64,000 nucleotides of DNA from an uncultured Verrucomicrobiae bacterium (GTDB lineage: Bacteria; Verrucomicrobiota; Verrucomicrobiia; Limisphaerales; AAA164-E04). Below the pieces are notes generated by a model. It searched no databases. It saw nothing but the letters and a program-made list of their open reading frames with translations, and had not been told where the DNA came from. The DNA lies in assembly GCA_943788245.1 (NCBI GenBank), contig CALSPN010000021.1:1-64000 (forward strand), written 5' to 3'. Positions 17,852-27,384 of this stretch are shown piece after piece; the first letter of the stretch is position 1, and each line of letters opens with the position of its first letter. Made by a program: the position numbers and the translations under genes.

Positions 17852-20533
17852 ATGCGAAAGCAGTATCCATTTGATATCATAGAACCAAAGCGCCAGCGAA
17901 TCTGGGATGAGACAGCAGCCTTCAAGGCCTGGAATCCAGGCGAAACCATCCCCAAAAACCATCCATTCGCTGAACGTCATGGATTAGCAGGGGAAGTGGC
18001 TGCCTCTCAACTACCACCCAAATACTACATCCTCGACATGTTTCCATACCCGTCTGGCTCCGGGCTGCATGTTGGGCACCCTGAGGGATATACCGCAACA
18101 GACATTCTAGCCAGGTACAAACGGTCCAGAGGTTTCAATGTGCTACATCCAATGGGATGGGATGCTTTTGGCCTTCCTGCGGAACAATACGCGATCAAGA
18201 CTGGTCAACATCCGCGTGTCACCACTGAAGCCAACATCAGTAATTTCAAAAGGCAGATCAAGTCACTCGGCTTCAGTTATGATTGGTCGCGAGAAGTGGA
18301 TACAACCGATTCGGATTATTTTTGCTGGACCCAATGGATATTTCTCAAGCTTTACCACTCGTGGTTTAACCAAGAGACAAATAAAGCTGAATCCATCGAA
18401 ACTCTGACGATACCGTCTGGGCTCGAAACAGAAGAAGCGCGGACCTCATACAAAGATGAACGACGACTTGCCTTTGTAGCAGAAGCACCCGTCAACTGGT
18501 GCCCGGAACTTGGAACGGTTCTCGCCAATGAAGAGGTTGTTGATGGCAAAAGTGAGGTCGGTGGCTTTCCGGTGGTCAGAAAGCCCATGCGCCAATGGAT
18601 GCTTCGTATTACCGCATTTGCAGGGAAATTATTGGATGGGCTCGATGAGATCGAGTGGAGCGATTCCTTGAAAGAAATGCAGCGTAACTGGATCGGGAAA
18701 TCCGAGGGAGCTGAAGTTCATTTCCAGGTTGCTGATGCGCAAGAGGTCATTACTGTGTTCACCACTCGCCCTGATACCCTGTTTGGGGCAACTTATATGG
18801 TGCTTGCACCCGAGCATGCTTTGGTTGATCAACTGGTTACTGAAGAACAGAAGGATGCGGTTGAGGAATACAGAACTTTTTCATCCCGGAAAAGTGATCT
18901 TGAACGCACTGAATTGGCAAAGGAAAAAACGGGTATCTTCATCGGGGCCTATGCCATCAACCCGGTCAACAAAGAGCGTATCCCCATCTGGATTGCCGAC
19001 TATGTTCTTTCAACATATGGTACCGGTGCCATCATGGCTGTACCTGCTCACGACTCAAGGGATTTGGAATTCGCTGAGAAATTCAACCTCCCGGTATTAA
19101 AGGTAGTTAAAGCGCCGGAAGGACAGGACTCCATCGGCTTTGTCGGTGAAGGTGTCAGTGTCAATTCTGATTTCCTCAATGACCTCCCAACCTGCGAGGC
19201 CAAACCAAAGATGATTGACTGGCTTTCCGAAAAGAAGGCCGGATCTCGTCGTACTAATTTTAAGCTCAGGGACTGGTTGTTCAGTCGCCAAAGATTCTGG
19301 GGGGAACCGTTTCCGATACTATGGAAAGACGGACAGCATCGAGCCGTTGGTGCTCATGAGCTGCCCGTCACGCCGCCTGATTTGAAAGATTTCAAGCCAA
19401 CGTCCGACGGTGAACCTCCACTGGCGCGTGCCGCTGAGTGGGCGAATCTGAAGGACGGTTCCATTCGTGAAACCAATACCATGCCGCAATGGGCCGGCAG
19501 TTGCTGGTATTATCTTCGCTACTTGGACGCCTCAAACAAGGGTATGTTTTGTGGTAAGGAGGCTGAGGCTTACTGGATGGGATCTGCGGATGAAACAGCC
19601 AACCCTGGCGTTGACCTTTACGTTGGTGGAACAGAGCATGCAGTATTGCACCTGCTCTACGCGCGCTTCTGGCACAAAGTTTTATATGACCTCGAATTAG
19701 TTTCTACAACGGAACCTTTCTTTAAACTGGTCAATCAGGGGATCATTCTTGGAGAAGACGGGCAGAAAATGTCCAAATCGCGGGGGAATGTGGTCAATCC
19801 GGATGAAATTGTCAGTGCATATGGAGCGGATGCGTTTCGTTTATATGAAATGTTCATGGGACCATTAGAAATGTCCAAGCCATGGAACACCAAGGGGGTT
19901 GAGGGTGTTTACCGTTTTCTTGGTCGCGTCTGGCGCATGATCGTTAATGAAGAGAGTGAGGTAGCCTTCGATCAAGCGTTGGCTGTTGATGCGCAGAAAG
20001 ACGAAGCCAACCTGAGCAAACTGACTTTAAACTCCACGATAAAATTTGATATTGAACCGACGCCGGATCAACTCAAGTCCCTGCATGCTTGCATAAAGAA
20101 GGTCACCGAGGATCTTGACGGGATGCGTTTCAACACTGCGATCTCTGCAATGATGGTTTTCGTTAACGAAGCTGTTAATTGGAAAGTTCGGCCGGCCGAA
20201 TGCATGCGCACGTTTCTGACCCTGCTGCAGCCATTCGCACCGCACCTTGCCGAGGAACTTCATGGAATGTTGCAGGAAGAAAATGCCGGAGTGATTGCCT
20301 ACCAGCCCTGGCCTGTATTCGACCCCGCTCTTTTGATTGAAGAGAGTGTTGAGATGCCCGTGCAGGTAAATGGGAAATTGCGAGATCGACTCAAGGTCTC
20401 AAGGGATGCAGACCGGCAGTCCATTGAAAAACTGGTATTAGCTTCCGAAAAAATCAAAGCCAACATCGAAGGTAAATCAATCAAGAAACTCATCGTGGTT
20501 CCGGGGAAATTGGTTAATATCGTTGTCAAATAA
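17852..20533 (+). CDS. leuS: Leucyl-tRNA synthetase
   Basis: This 893-residue class I synthetase charges tRNA-Leu. The HIGH motif is HVGH at residues 73-76 ([18 protein letters not shown]), the KMSKS loop at about 639-643 ([16 protein letters not shown]) is perfect, and the CP1 editing domain is present with [19 protein letters not shown] and [15 protein letters not shown]. The C-terminal anticodon-binding and tail domains ([13 protein letters not shown]) are complete. The reading frame is uninterrupted, in contrast to serS in this window. It is followed after 27 nt by an exported isomerase-like gene with no functional link. Confidence 0.97.
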   Translation: MRKQYPFDIIEPKRQRIWDETAAFKAWNPGETIPKNHPFAERHGLAGEVAASQLPPKYYILDMFPYPSGSGLHVGHPEGYTATDILARYKRSRGFNVLHPMGWDAFGLPAEQYAIKTGQHPRVTTEANISNFKRQIKSLGFSYDWSREVDTTDSDYFCWTQWIFLKLYHSWFNQETNKAESIETLTIPSGLETEEARTSYKDERRLAFVAEAPVNWCPELGTVLANEEVVDGKSEVGGFPVVRKPMRQWMLRITAFAGKLLDGLDEIEWSDSLKEMQRNWIGKSEGAEVHFQVADAQEVITVFTTRPDTLFGATYMVLAPEHALVDQLVTEEQKDAVEEYRTFSSRKSDLERTELAKEKTGIFIGAYAINPVNKERIPIWIADYVLSTYGTGAIMAVPAHDSRDLEFAEKFNLPVLKVVKAPEGQDSIGFVGEGVSVNSDFLNDLPTCEAKPKMIDWLSEKKAGSRRTNFKLRDWLFSRQRFWGEPFPILWKDGQHRAVGAHELPVTPPDLKDFKPTSDGEPPLARAAEWANLKDGSIRETNTMPQWAGSCWYYLRYLDASNKGMFCGKEAEAYWMGSADETANPGVDLYVGGTEHAVLHLLYARFWHKVLYDLELVSTTEPFFKLVNQGIILGEDGQKMSKSRGNVVNPDEIVSAYGADAFRLYEMFMGPLEMSKPWNTKGVEGVYRFLGRVWRMIVNEESEVAFDQALAVDAQKDEANLSKLTLNSTIKFDIEPTPDQLKSLHACIKKVTEDLDGMRFNTAISAMMVFVNEAVNWKVRPAECMRTFLTLLQPFAPHLAEELHGMLQEENAGVIAYQPWPVFDPALLIEESVEMPVQVNGKLRDRLKVSRDADRQSIEKLVLASEKIKANIEGKSIKKLIVVPGKLVNIVVK

Positions 20534-20560
20534 ACCTGAGCAAAGATATAAGTTAAAATT

Positions 20561-21424
20561 ATGATGCATCGTAGAACTTTCCTAAATCGCACCCTGATTG
20601 CTGCTGCAGGTGCTGGCGCAACCTGGTTTGATGTTCCTTCCGTGATCGCGGATACACGTGAGCAGTCGCTTAAAAAATATGGAGGTTTCCCCATGGGAAT
20701 TCAGAGCTACTCATTGCGAGCTTTTGGTATCGACGGGGCACTTGAGAAAATAGAAGAATTGGAATTGCACTTTGTGGAATTATTCCGAATGCATTATCCC
20801 CCCATTCCGGATCCTCTTAAAATAGCGGAAATGAACGCCAAATTGAGAAAACATGATCTTTCAATCAGTGCTCATGGAGTTCAGTCATTCACCAAGGATC
20901 ATCAAAAAAATAAAGCATTTTTTGAGTTTGCCAAAAAAGCTGGCATCCGAAATATCAGTGCGAATCCGGAAAACGATTCCTTTGAAAGTCTCAATCGTTT
21001 GGTTGCCGAATATGATATTCGTATAGCGATCCATAATCATGGGCCAGGTGCACTTTACGATGCTCCATTGGATGCCTTGAAAGCTGTTGCAGGCTATGAC
21101 AAGCGCATAGGGTTTTGCGCTGATCTTGGGCATTACATCCGCTCAGGAGTTGATCCGGTTGAAGTGATATATCAGCTCGGTGACCGGCTGTATGGCGTCC
21201 ATCTTAAAGATTTTGCGGAGCAAAAGAAAAAAACGGAGGGAGTTATCATTGGTCGGGGTCACCTGGATGTGGAAGGTGTGTTCAAGGCATTGAAAAAAAT
21301 AGGTTTCCCTGCCGATGGAGCTCTTTCGCTCGAGTATGAAGAAAATCCAAAGGATCCCATGGAAGACATTCGAGCTTGCCTGAATGTTGCGGCCGAAGCT
21401 GCTCAACGAGCGGCTCGATCGTAG
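20561..21424 (+). CDS. Exported sugar phosphate isomerase/epimerase-like TIM barrel
   Basis: The 287-residue protein belongs to the xylose-isomerase-like TIM-barrel (AP endonuclease 2) family. An N-terminal HRRTFLNRTLIAAAGAGA segment looks like a Tat signal. Barrel landmarks are GIQSYSLRAFG, ELHFVELFRMHY, IAIHNHGPGALYD, GFCADLGHYIRSG, GVHLKDFAEQKKK and LSLEYEENP; the His, Asp and Glu residues in these are the expected metal ligands. Substrate is unknown; exported members are common in Verrucomicrobiota and Planctomycetes and are presumed to act on sugars or inositols. The gene ends at a hairpin terminator. Confidence 0.85.
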   Translation: MMHRRTFLNRTLIAAAGAGATWFDVPSVIADTREQSLKKYGGFPMGIQSYSLRAFGIDGALEKIEELELHFVELFRMHYPPIPDPLKIAEMNAKLRKHDLSISAHGVQSFTKDHQKNKAFFEFAKKAGIRNISANPENDSFESLNRLVAEYDIRIAIHNHGPGALYDAPLDALKAVAGYDKRIGFCADLGHYIRSGVDPVEVIYQLGDRLYGVHLKDFAEQKKKTEGVIIGRGHLDVEGVFKALKKIGFPADGALSLEYEENPKDPMEDIRACLNVAAEAAQRAARS

Positions 21425-21465
21425 TTCAAACGGTCTCCGACATGTCAGGCCTTTTTTGCTGTACC

Positions 21466-21488
21466 CCCCGCTTCCTTGAGAAGCGGGG
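21466..21488. terminator. Hairpin terminator between convergent genes
   Basis: CCCCGCTTC pairs with GAAGCGGGG across a 5-nt loop, 42 nt after the isomerase stop and 22 nt beyond the end of the convergent hydroxylase remnant. It may serve both strands. The T-tract is weak (TATTTG). Confidence 0.65.
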
Positions 21489-21510
21489 TATTTGCAAGGG
21501 CCTTTGAAAG

Positions 21511-21910
21511 TCACTTCAGAAGCGTGTTGTAAGGAGTTTTCACAGGGCGTGCAAAGTCCACGAGCAAGACGACCTTGAATCCATTCGTATCATTGCATAC
21601 CTCATGATCATAGGTATCACCAAATGGAAGACTCATGCCTTCTTCCCTGTGTTTGGTTTGAGTTCCAATTCTAATCCGACGCGCTGCGGATGTCCTTCCA
21701 CCCCTTTTCTATTTTTTGAGCCCACGAAAAAGTGGTGGATTCATAAATCGCGTTATCTCCAACAGATCCTCGTTTGGCAATAAATCCCTCAACTTTATCC
21801 GCAATGATGCTTCCTAGTTCAACACCTGCATGCCTGGGTGGCTTGAGCCGGTGGCTTCTGCTTGCCAATAGATCATCAAAATCGATACCTGCTTTTACTT
21901 TTGTGTTCAT
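21511..21910 (-). pseudogene. Aspartyl/asparaginyl beta-hydroxylase remnant with internal deletion
   Basis: The minus-strand ORF 21671-21910 gives a hydroxylase-like N-terminus: AIYESTTFSWAQKIEKGWKDIR matches the start of Asp/Asn beta-hydroxylase domains. In another frame, ending at 21511, I read RIGTQTKHREEG, FGDTYDHEVCNDTNGF and VVLLVDFARPVKTPYN, which is the C-terminal end of the same domain with the second iron-ligand histidine in DHEV. The central segment of roughly 70-90 residues with the first His ligand is missing, and the frame changes at the junction near 21671-21685. This is a decayed gene or a collapsed assembly. The family hydroxylates Asp/Asn side chains or lipid A (LpxO-like). 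Confidence 0.68.
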
Positions 21911-22142
21911 GCTGATTTTTTAGTTGATGATGTGGATCTTATCCGCTGGAATCATCACGTCAGCCAGTCTTAAGTGGTAATAAGCAGCAGAAAGATTGAC
22001 AAATTCTAACTGAATTCGGTGGAGCATATCTGATCATGCTTTGCCTAGCTATCATGCATCTTATTGCCCTATAAATGTCTCGCGATCACATGATCACGTT
22101 TTCAATGACTATTGCGAGCCCAGGTGCTCTGGAAATATAAAA

Positions 22143-23024
22143 ATGAGTATCCGATTGGAGATGATCCAGGTGGCACGACTTGCTCCTGAGCTTTTAGGTG
22201 ATGCCGCAGGGTTAGTGCGTTCCTTCATGATCAAACAGCTTCACGATAATGGAGGTTTCGTTGATCGCAAGGGGCATCCGGATCTTTATTACACTGTATT
22301 TGGATTGGATGGGCTGCAAAGCCTTGGTGCCTTGCCTGAGCCATCACGATGGCAACCTTTTCTTGAATCAAAATTGTCCATTGATGACTCAGATTTTGTG
22401 CATCTTTGTTGTTTGATTCGATGTCTATCGATTGTCCCAGAGAAGAGCCCTTTCAGAGATAAACTTCTAAAAAAACTCCTTGAATTCCAATGCGCAGATG
22501 GAGGTTTTCAACCTGAAAAAGATGCCGCGCATGGTACTGCTTATGGTGCATTTCTGGCTGTAGGTGCCTTTCAGGATTTAGGGGTGAACCTTCGTGCCTG
22601 TCAGGATGGGATCCTCGCATCACTCAACAATCTTCGGACACCTGATGGGGGGTGGGGAAATGATAGGCAGCAACGCTCTGCGGCAACCAATGCAACTGCA
22701 GCTGTCATGACCACTCTGCGCCAATTTGGAATGAACCCTGATTCTGAGGCAGTTCATTGGCTGGCCTCAAATTGTCATCCTATGGGGGGGTTTCTAGCCA
22801 GTCCATTGGCTCCTGTTCCGGATTTGCTCTCCACTGCGACGGCTTTGCATGCACTCTCTGGAGTTCAATATGAAATCGGTGAAGACATGCGAGAACGTTG
22901 CCTTGATTTCATAGATACCCTTTGGACAAATGTAGGTTCTTTCCACGGTCATTGGCATGAGGATGAACTGGATACCGAATATACATTTTACGGTCTCTTG
23001 GCCTTAGGGCATCTGAGCGTTTAA
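22143..23024 (+). CDS. Prenyltransferase/squalene-cyclase-fold (alpha/alpha barrel) protein
   Basis: About 293 residues from the ATG at 22143 (MSIRLEMIQVARL); the track start at TTG 22041 adds an unlikely Cys/His-rich leader. Repeated motifs DNGGFVDRKGHPDLYYTVFGLDGL, FQCADGGFQPEKDAAHGTAYG, RTPDGGWGNDRQQRSAATNATAAV and ELDTEYTFYGLLALGHL are those of the prenyltransferase beta-subunit/terpene-cyclase repeat family. The catalytic DXDD motif of squalene cyclases is absent, and I see no clear Zn-ligand triad of protein prenyltransferases, so the enzyme role is uncertain. It lies 44 nt upstream of a LarA-like gene on the same strand, suggesting cotranscription. Confidence 0.72.
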   Translation: MSIRLEMIQVARLAPELLGDAAGLVRSFMIKQLHDNGGFVDRKGHPDLYYTVFGLDGLQSLGALPEPSRWQPFLESKLSIDDSDFVHLCCLIRCLSIVPEKSPFRDKLLKKLLEFQCADGGFQPEKDAAHGTAYGAFLAVGAFQDLGVNLRACQDGILASLNNLRTPDGGWGNDRQQRSAATNATAAVMTTLRQFGMNPDSEAVHWLASNCHPMGGFLASPLAPVPDLLSTATALHALSGVQYEIGEDMRERCLDFIDTLWTNVGSFHGHWHEDELDTEYTFYGLLALGHLSV

Positions 23025-23068
23025 AATTTGAATTCGACTTTGCAGGTATTTCGTCGTCAAATTTGATC

Positions 23069-24364
23069 ATGTTCTCCGAATATCAGCCCAAGCTCCCTTT
23101 ACCTTCGATGTTTCCCTTGAAACAGGCTTTTCCGGGGAGAGCCGTTCCTTTGGACCTCAGTTCGGCTGTTAGTAATGCCATGGAACCACTCCAATTTCGT
23201 ATCAAATCAGGTATGCGCATTGGTTTAGCTGTTGGAAGTCGAGGTATATCGGGACTGAGCGTCATGGTTCAAGAGGTTGTCAACCAGTTAATTGCGTTTG
23301 GAGCAATGCCTGTGATTCTGCCTGCCATGGGAAGTCACGGAGGAGCAACTTCCGAAGGACAAGCTTCTGTGCTTGCGAGTTATGGTGTCGATGCACAATC
23401 CCTGGGTATCCCCATCGAATGTTCAATGGAGACTATTGCAGTGGCTGATTCGGAGTGGGGGACGCCTGTTTTCTGGAGTCGATCCGCTTCTCAATTGGAT
23501 GGGGTGCTGGTTCTCAATCGTATTAAGCCTCATACAGATTTCAAGGGTGGGCTGGGCAGTGGTATCTTGAAAATGCTTGTTGTAGGTCTGGGGAAGCGTG
23601 AAGGAGCCTCAGCGTTTCATCGAGCTGCGATACAATTTGGCTACGAAAACGTTCTTCGTCAGTATGCTTCCATTCTGATCGATAAAATGCCTGTGATAGG
23701 TGGATTGGGAATCATTGAGAATGCCTTGCATGAAACGGATCAGATCGCTTTTGTGCCTGTCGAAACCGCAATTGAAGATGAAGGCAGACTACTCGCCAAA
23801 GCCAAGGACTTAATGCCACGACTGCCTTTTGATGATCTAGATTTATTGATTGTGGATCGGATTGGGAAGGATATCAGTGGATCTGGCATGGATCCAAACA
23901 TTGTTGGCCGTGGAGTTCATGGTTTTTCCACTGATTTTTCACTGCAAAAGGATTTCCCTCGAATCAAGAGAATCATGGTGAGGAGTTTAACGCCAGATTC
24001 ACATGGAAATGCCATTGGGGTTGGTATGGCAGACTTTACCACCTCACGACTCGTAAAGAGCATGAACCCGAAGATTTCATTTGTGAATGCGGTTACCGCA
24101 ATGACCATGAATGGCGCCAAGGTGCCTATTCATTTTGAAGCGGACCAGGAAGTGATTCAGTGGGCCCTGAGTTCTTTAGTTGTCCCGGATACACGTCAAT
24201 CTAGGGTGTTAAGAATCAAGGATACGCTCCACCTTGATGTCATGGAAGCATCGGAACATCTACTACACGATGCAAGGAGCAACCCGCAAGTTACTCTGGA
24301 GGGAGGACCTGCGGTGATGGAATTTGATTCAAACGGAAACTTGATGGATCTTGGTGGAAGCTGA
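23069..24364 (+). CDS. LarA-like lactate racemase family protein (first copy)
   Basis: The protein of about 431 residues has the N-terminal LarA/DUF2088 signature PAMGSHGGATSEGQ followed by VLVLNRIKPHTDFKGGLGSGILKM and a C-terminal region with DRIGKDISGSGMDPNIVGRG. LarA of Lactiplantibacillus racemises lactate with a nickel-pincer nucleotide; relatives act on other 2-hydroxy acids. This copy is a divergent subfamily, so the substrate is unknown. No larB, larC or larE cofactor genes are in the window. Start is placed at ATG 23069 rather than the TTG two codons upstream. It follows the prenyltransferase-fold gene closely. Confidence 0.78.
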   Translation: MFSEYQPKLPLPSMFPLKQAFPGRAVPLDLSSAVSNAMEPLQFRIKSGMRIGLAVGSRGISGLSVMVQEVVNQLIAFGAMPVILPAMGSHGGATSEGQASVLASYGVDAQSLGIPIECSMETIAVADSEWGTPVFWSRSASQLDGVLVLNRIKPHTDFKGGLGSGILKMLVVGLGKREGASAFHRAAIQFGYENVLRQYASILIDKMPVIGGLGIIENALHETDQIAFVPVETAIEDEGRLLAKAKDLMPRLPFDDLDLLIVDRIGKDISGSGMDPNIVGRGVHGFSTDFSLQKDFPRIKRIMVRSLTPDSHGNAIGVGMADFTTSRLVKSMNPKISFVNAVTAMTMNGAKVPIHFEADQEVIQWALSSLVVPDTRQSRVLRIKDTLHLDVMEASEHLLHDARSNPQVTLEGGPAVMEFDSNGNLMDLGGS

Positions 24365-24403
24365 TTCCTGCACGGCTCTCATTGCATTCAGATGGCCATG
24401 CGC

Positions 24404-24952
24404 TCAAGGGTTAATCATGTTGTTCTTCCTGGCGAAATTGAACAATCCTCCTTCATCAATGACATTCCTGACATCTCCAAGAGGGTTGATGGAGTAGGTT
24501 TTTCCCGTGGCCTCTACTGTGACTGTCAGGGAGTCAAGATCTACGGATACAACATCTCCTGTTTTCAGTATATCACAGAGACGGTCTTGAGATTCACAAG
24601 GATAAAGCTCACCTGTTGCTACGCAGTTACGGAAGAAAATGCGGGCAAAGCTTTCAGCCAGAACCAGCTGGCACTCTGCTGCCCCCATTGCGATGGGTGC
24701 ATGTTCTCTGGAACTGCCACACCCGAAATTGCGGCCCCCGACGACAATGGGATACTTACTGTCCATTTCGCCATCCTCGACATAGCGTTCCGAATACAGA
24801 GAATCCGGTAAACCGCATAAAGCGTAACTGCCCAGTTTGTCATACTCCTCCTTTACGGTAGGAATCAAGTTCAAATACTGTGCAGGAATGATTTGATCAG
24901 TGTCGATGTTGTCTTTGACGACGTAAACGGATCCCGTAATAACCTTACTCAT
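24404..24952 (-). CDS. leuD: 3-isopropylmalate dehydratase small subunit
   Basis: LeuD is the swivelling small subunit that joins LeuC to isomerise isopropylmalate in leucine synthesis. The motifs NIDTDQIIPAQYLNL near the N-terminus and VVGGRNFGCGSSREHAPIAMGAA near the middle are diagnostic. The track start at 25006 adds 18 residues; MSKVITGSVYVVKD at 24952 fits the family. LeuC is not visible nearby. Bacteria with the short archaeal-type LeuD (about 170-180 residues) usually have a matching LeuC elsewhere, and this protein (182 aa) fits that type. It follows the S41 protease by about 50 nt on the same strand. Confidence 0.9.
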   Translation of the reverse strand: MSKVITGSVYVVKDNIDTDQIIPAQYLNLIPTVKEEYDKLGSYALCGLPDSLYSERYVEDGEMDSKYPIVVGGRNFGCGSSREHAPIAMGAAECQLVLAESFARIFFRNCVATGELYPCESQDRLCDILKTGDVVSVDLDSLTVTVEATGKTYSINPLGDVRNVIDEGGLFNFARKNNMINP

Positions 24953-25002
24953 ATGCGATTGCATTCTGCTAACATCGAGCGAATTTGGCAAACTTTTACT
25001 GA

Positions 25003-27216
25003 TCAATGATTGCTGGCCTGCGCTGATAGCTGTGCATTGTCAGTTTTATCGGCTTTATTCAATTCATCGATGTAATCTTTTAAAATTTCGATACTCTCGC
25101 GAGTGTAGGGATCGAGGCGTTTGTCCATTTCATCTTGATCATCGCCAACATACGAGTTTTCGTCTATTTCTGGAAGGCTCCCATCCTTGGGTTTCTCCTC
25201 TTCTTCATCCTCTTCGACATCGTAGTCCTCTTCGTTGTCACCGTTGAAAAGAAGCTTGGCCGGCTTTTCTCCCCGAACCTCATCCATCGTCAAACGAAAT
25301 ATTTTCAGACCTGGGTAACGTCTCGCTTTTCGCTCAGCATCACGTTTTTCAATTCTAGCCTTGTCCTCTTCTTTTTCAGGAGCGCGTTTTTCTTCGTTGA
25401 GACTCACGGTCTTGCGCTCCTTGGTCTCCTGATAGCGCTTGATGTCATCCATGATATACTGGAAATCCGTCACGGTTTTGATTCTCTCAGCCGAGGTTTT
25501 CTTCAATGTATCTACAGTGTCCCTCACACGATGCATGATTTCGTAGTCCGCGGGATCAATGGAATCAGGCTCCAGACTCTGGGGTAGGTGGGCCTCCCCC
25601 AATTCCATGTAATCATAGATGGATGGAAGGATGATGTCAGGGGTGACACCATTTCGCTGAGTCGTGCTGCCTTCGACTCTGTAAAATTTTGAGATTGTAT
25701 ATTTGAGCAAACCGCTCTCCTTTGGGGTATTCCGGATCTTGTTGAGTTCTACAAGTGTCTGCACGGTACCCTTTCCGTGCGTGGTTTTATCTCCCACAAT
25801 CAAGGCCCTGCCGTAATCCTGCAGGGCTGCAGCTGTGATCTCTGCTGCAGAGGCACTTAAATTGCTCACCATCACCACTAGAGGCCCATCATACACAGTG
25901 GACGGATCTTCATCCTTCAGAACCTGTTTTTGTTTGACGTAATTTTGCACCTGAACCACAGGTCCCTCGGGGAAAAACAGTCCGGTCAATTCAACCGCTT
26001 CCGGCAGTATACCCCCACCATTTCTTCGTAGGTCCAGAGCGACACCCTCAATGTCTTCCTTGCCGAGTCGCTTCAAGATGAGGGCGGTATCGGCGGCTAC
26101 GTTTTCGTAGTACTGAGGGACAGTCAGCACGGCCAAGCGTCTTTTCTTTCCCAACTCGGTGGGTAGTTCCACGATGCGGGCTTTGGCAAACTGTTCCTTC
26201 AGTTCGATTTTCTCACGCACGAGGGTCAATTCTCGTGTTTCCGACCCGTCCACCGACTTCGCTGGAATGATGGTGAGTTTGACTTTGCTCTTCAGTTTGC
26301 CTCGGATGAGTTGAACAACCTTATTCAATTTCATTTCCACCACATCCACAGGCTCGTCATCATCCTGAGCCACGGCAATGATTTTGTCTCCAGGCTTAAT
26401 TTTCTTGCTCTTATCTGCCGGCCCGCCAGGGACCAGACTGACTATCTGGCAATAACCCTCATTGCTCCTGAGTAGTGCCCCAATGCCAGTCAATTCGTTG
26501 TGGACGTTCTTAATATAGAAATCATCTGCAGTTGTGGGGCTCATGTAGTTTGAGTGCGGATCATAAGCATTGGACAATGCTGTGAGATAAATCTGTAAAA
26601 CCTCATCTGGCTCCAAAGTGATAAAGTCCTTGACCAAACGGTCATAGCGCTTTGACAAGCGCTCCTTGACTTCAGAAATTTCCTCTTTGCCAAGGCGTCC
26701 TTGTAAAAGATCGTATTTGATGCGCAAACGCCACAGCTCCCTTGCCTCACCTTCGGTCTTTGGCCATGGCTCCTCCGAGCGCTTGATCATGATTTCATCA
26801 TCAACATCGAACTTGTATTCTTGATCCAACAATTCTCCAATGACTTTCCGACGCTCTTGAATGCGTTCTTTGAACCGCTCGAAAATTTCGAAAGCCGGTG
26901 CTGCGTTGGGGACACGATTATTTTCCAATACACCGAATGTATAGTCATCAAGAAGATCCTGATATTTCTGGCGGAATTCATCCACGTCAGACTGGAGGAA
27001 GATCTGGTGGTTGAGGTCCAGAGAATCAAGGTAGTTATCGAAGAAAATGTTTGAAATATCATTGTCCAGCCACTTTTGGCGAAGGTGACTTTGACTCAAA
27101 ATATGGCCGACCACCTCGGTGATTTTCCCACTTTGCCGCATGCTCAGCTCCAGGGCCTGAGCATATGTCACCACCATTAAGAACAAGCAAAGCGCGATAC
27201 GAAATTTAGTCTTCAT
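25003..27216 (-). CDS. Carboxy-terminal processing protease (S41, Prc/Tsp-like)
   Basis: Start is taken at ATG 27216 (MKTKFRIALCLFLMVVTYAQA), giving a clean signal peptide. A long N-terminal Tsp-type region (DNDISNIFFDNYLDSLDLNHQIFL) is followed by a PDZ domain (IVSLVPGGPADKSKKIKPGDKIIAV), the S41 catalytic core with SNLSASAAEITAAAL holding the serine and DKTTHGKGTVQ holding the general-base lysine, and a C-terminal DUF3340-like part. The C-terminus has a strongly acidic run (DEEEEKPKD). Such periplasmic proteases degrade or trim secreted and lipoproteins. It is upstream of leuD on the same strand; any link is coincidental. Confidence 0.92.
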   Translation of the reverse strand: MKTKFRIALCLFLMVVTYAQALELSMRQSGKITEVVGHILSQSHLRQKWLDNDISNIFFDNYLDSLDLNHQIFLQSDVDEFRQKYQDLLDDYTFGVLENNRVPNAAPAFEIFERFKERIQERRKVIGELLDQEYKFDVDDEIMIKRSEEPWPKTEGEARELWRLRIKYDLLQGRLGKEEISEVKERLSKRYDRLVKDFITLEPDEVLQIYLTALSNAYDPHSNYMSPTTADDFYIKNVHNELTGIGALLRSNEGYCQIVSLVPGGPADKSKKIKPGDKIIAVAQDDDEPVDVVEMKLNKVVQLIRGKLKSKVKLTIIPAKSVDGSETRELTLVREKIELKEQFAKARIVELPTELGKKRRLAVLTVPQYYENVAADTALILKRLGKEDIEGVALDLRRNGGGILPEAVELTGLFFPEGPVVQVQNYVKQKQVLKDEDPSTVYDGPLVVMVSNLSASAAEITAAALQDYGRALIVGDKTTHGKGTVQTLVELNKIRNTPKESGLLKYTISKFYRVEGSTTQRNGVTPDIILPSIYDYMELGEAHLPQSLEPDSIDPADYEIMHRVRDTVDTLKKTSAERIKTVTDFQYIMDDIKRYQETKERKTVSLNEEKRAPEKEEDKARIEKRDAERKARRYPGLKIFRLTMDEVRGEKPAKLLFNGDNEEDYDVEEDEEEEKPKDGSLPEIDENSYVGDDQDEMDKRLDPYTRESIEILKDYIDELNKADKTDNAQLSAQASNH

Positions 27217-27384
27217 AGATATACACAATAGATTGCACTGATTCAGGCTAGTTTCAACAATGTTTCATTGATTTTTTCTTAGTTATAGCAAACAGTTTAA
27301 GCAATAGCTCCGCGATCCGATTAGTAAGGATGACGCTTGTGTTTTACCCCAAGGTGAATCTCAATCCGTCAGAGATCCATTGTA

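Noticed and set aside
13880-23071. TTGATCATG at two start sites (13880 and 23063) as a shared signal
   Set aside because: Two matches of nine bases, each simply giving a TTG two codons before an ATG, are within chance expectation.
25135-25587. 150-codon plus-strand ORF opposite the S41 protease C-terminus
   Set aside because: Its Phe-rich sequence is the complement of the acidic Glu/Asp codon run of the protease.
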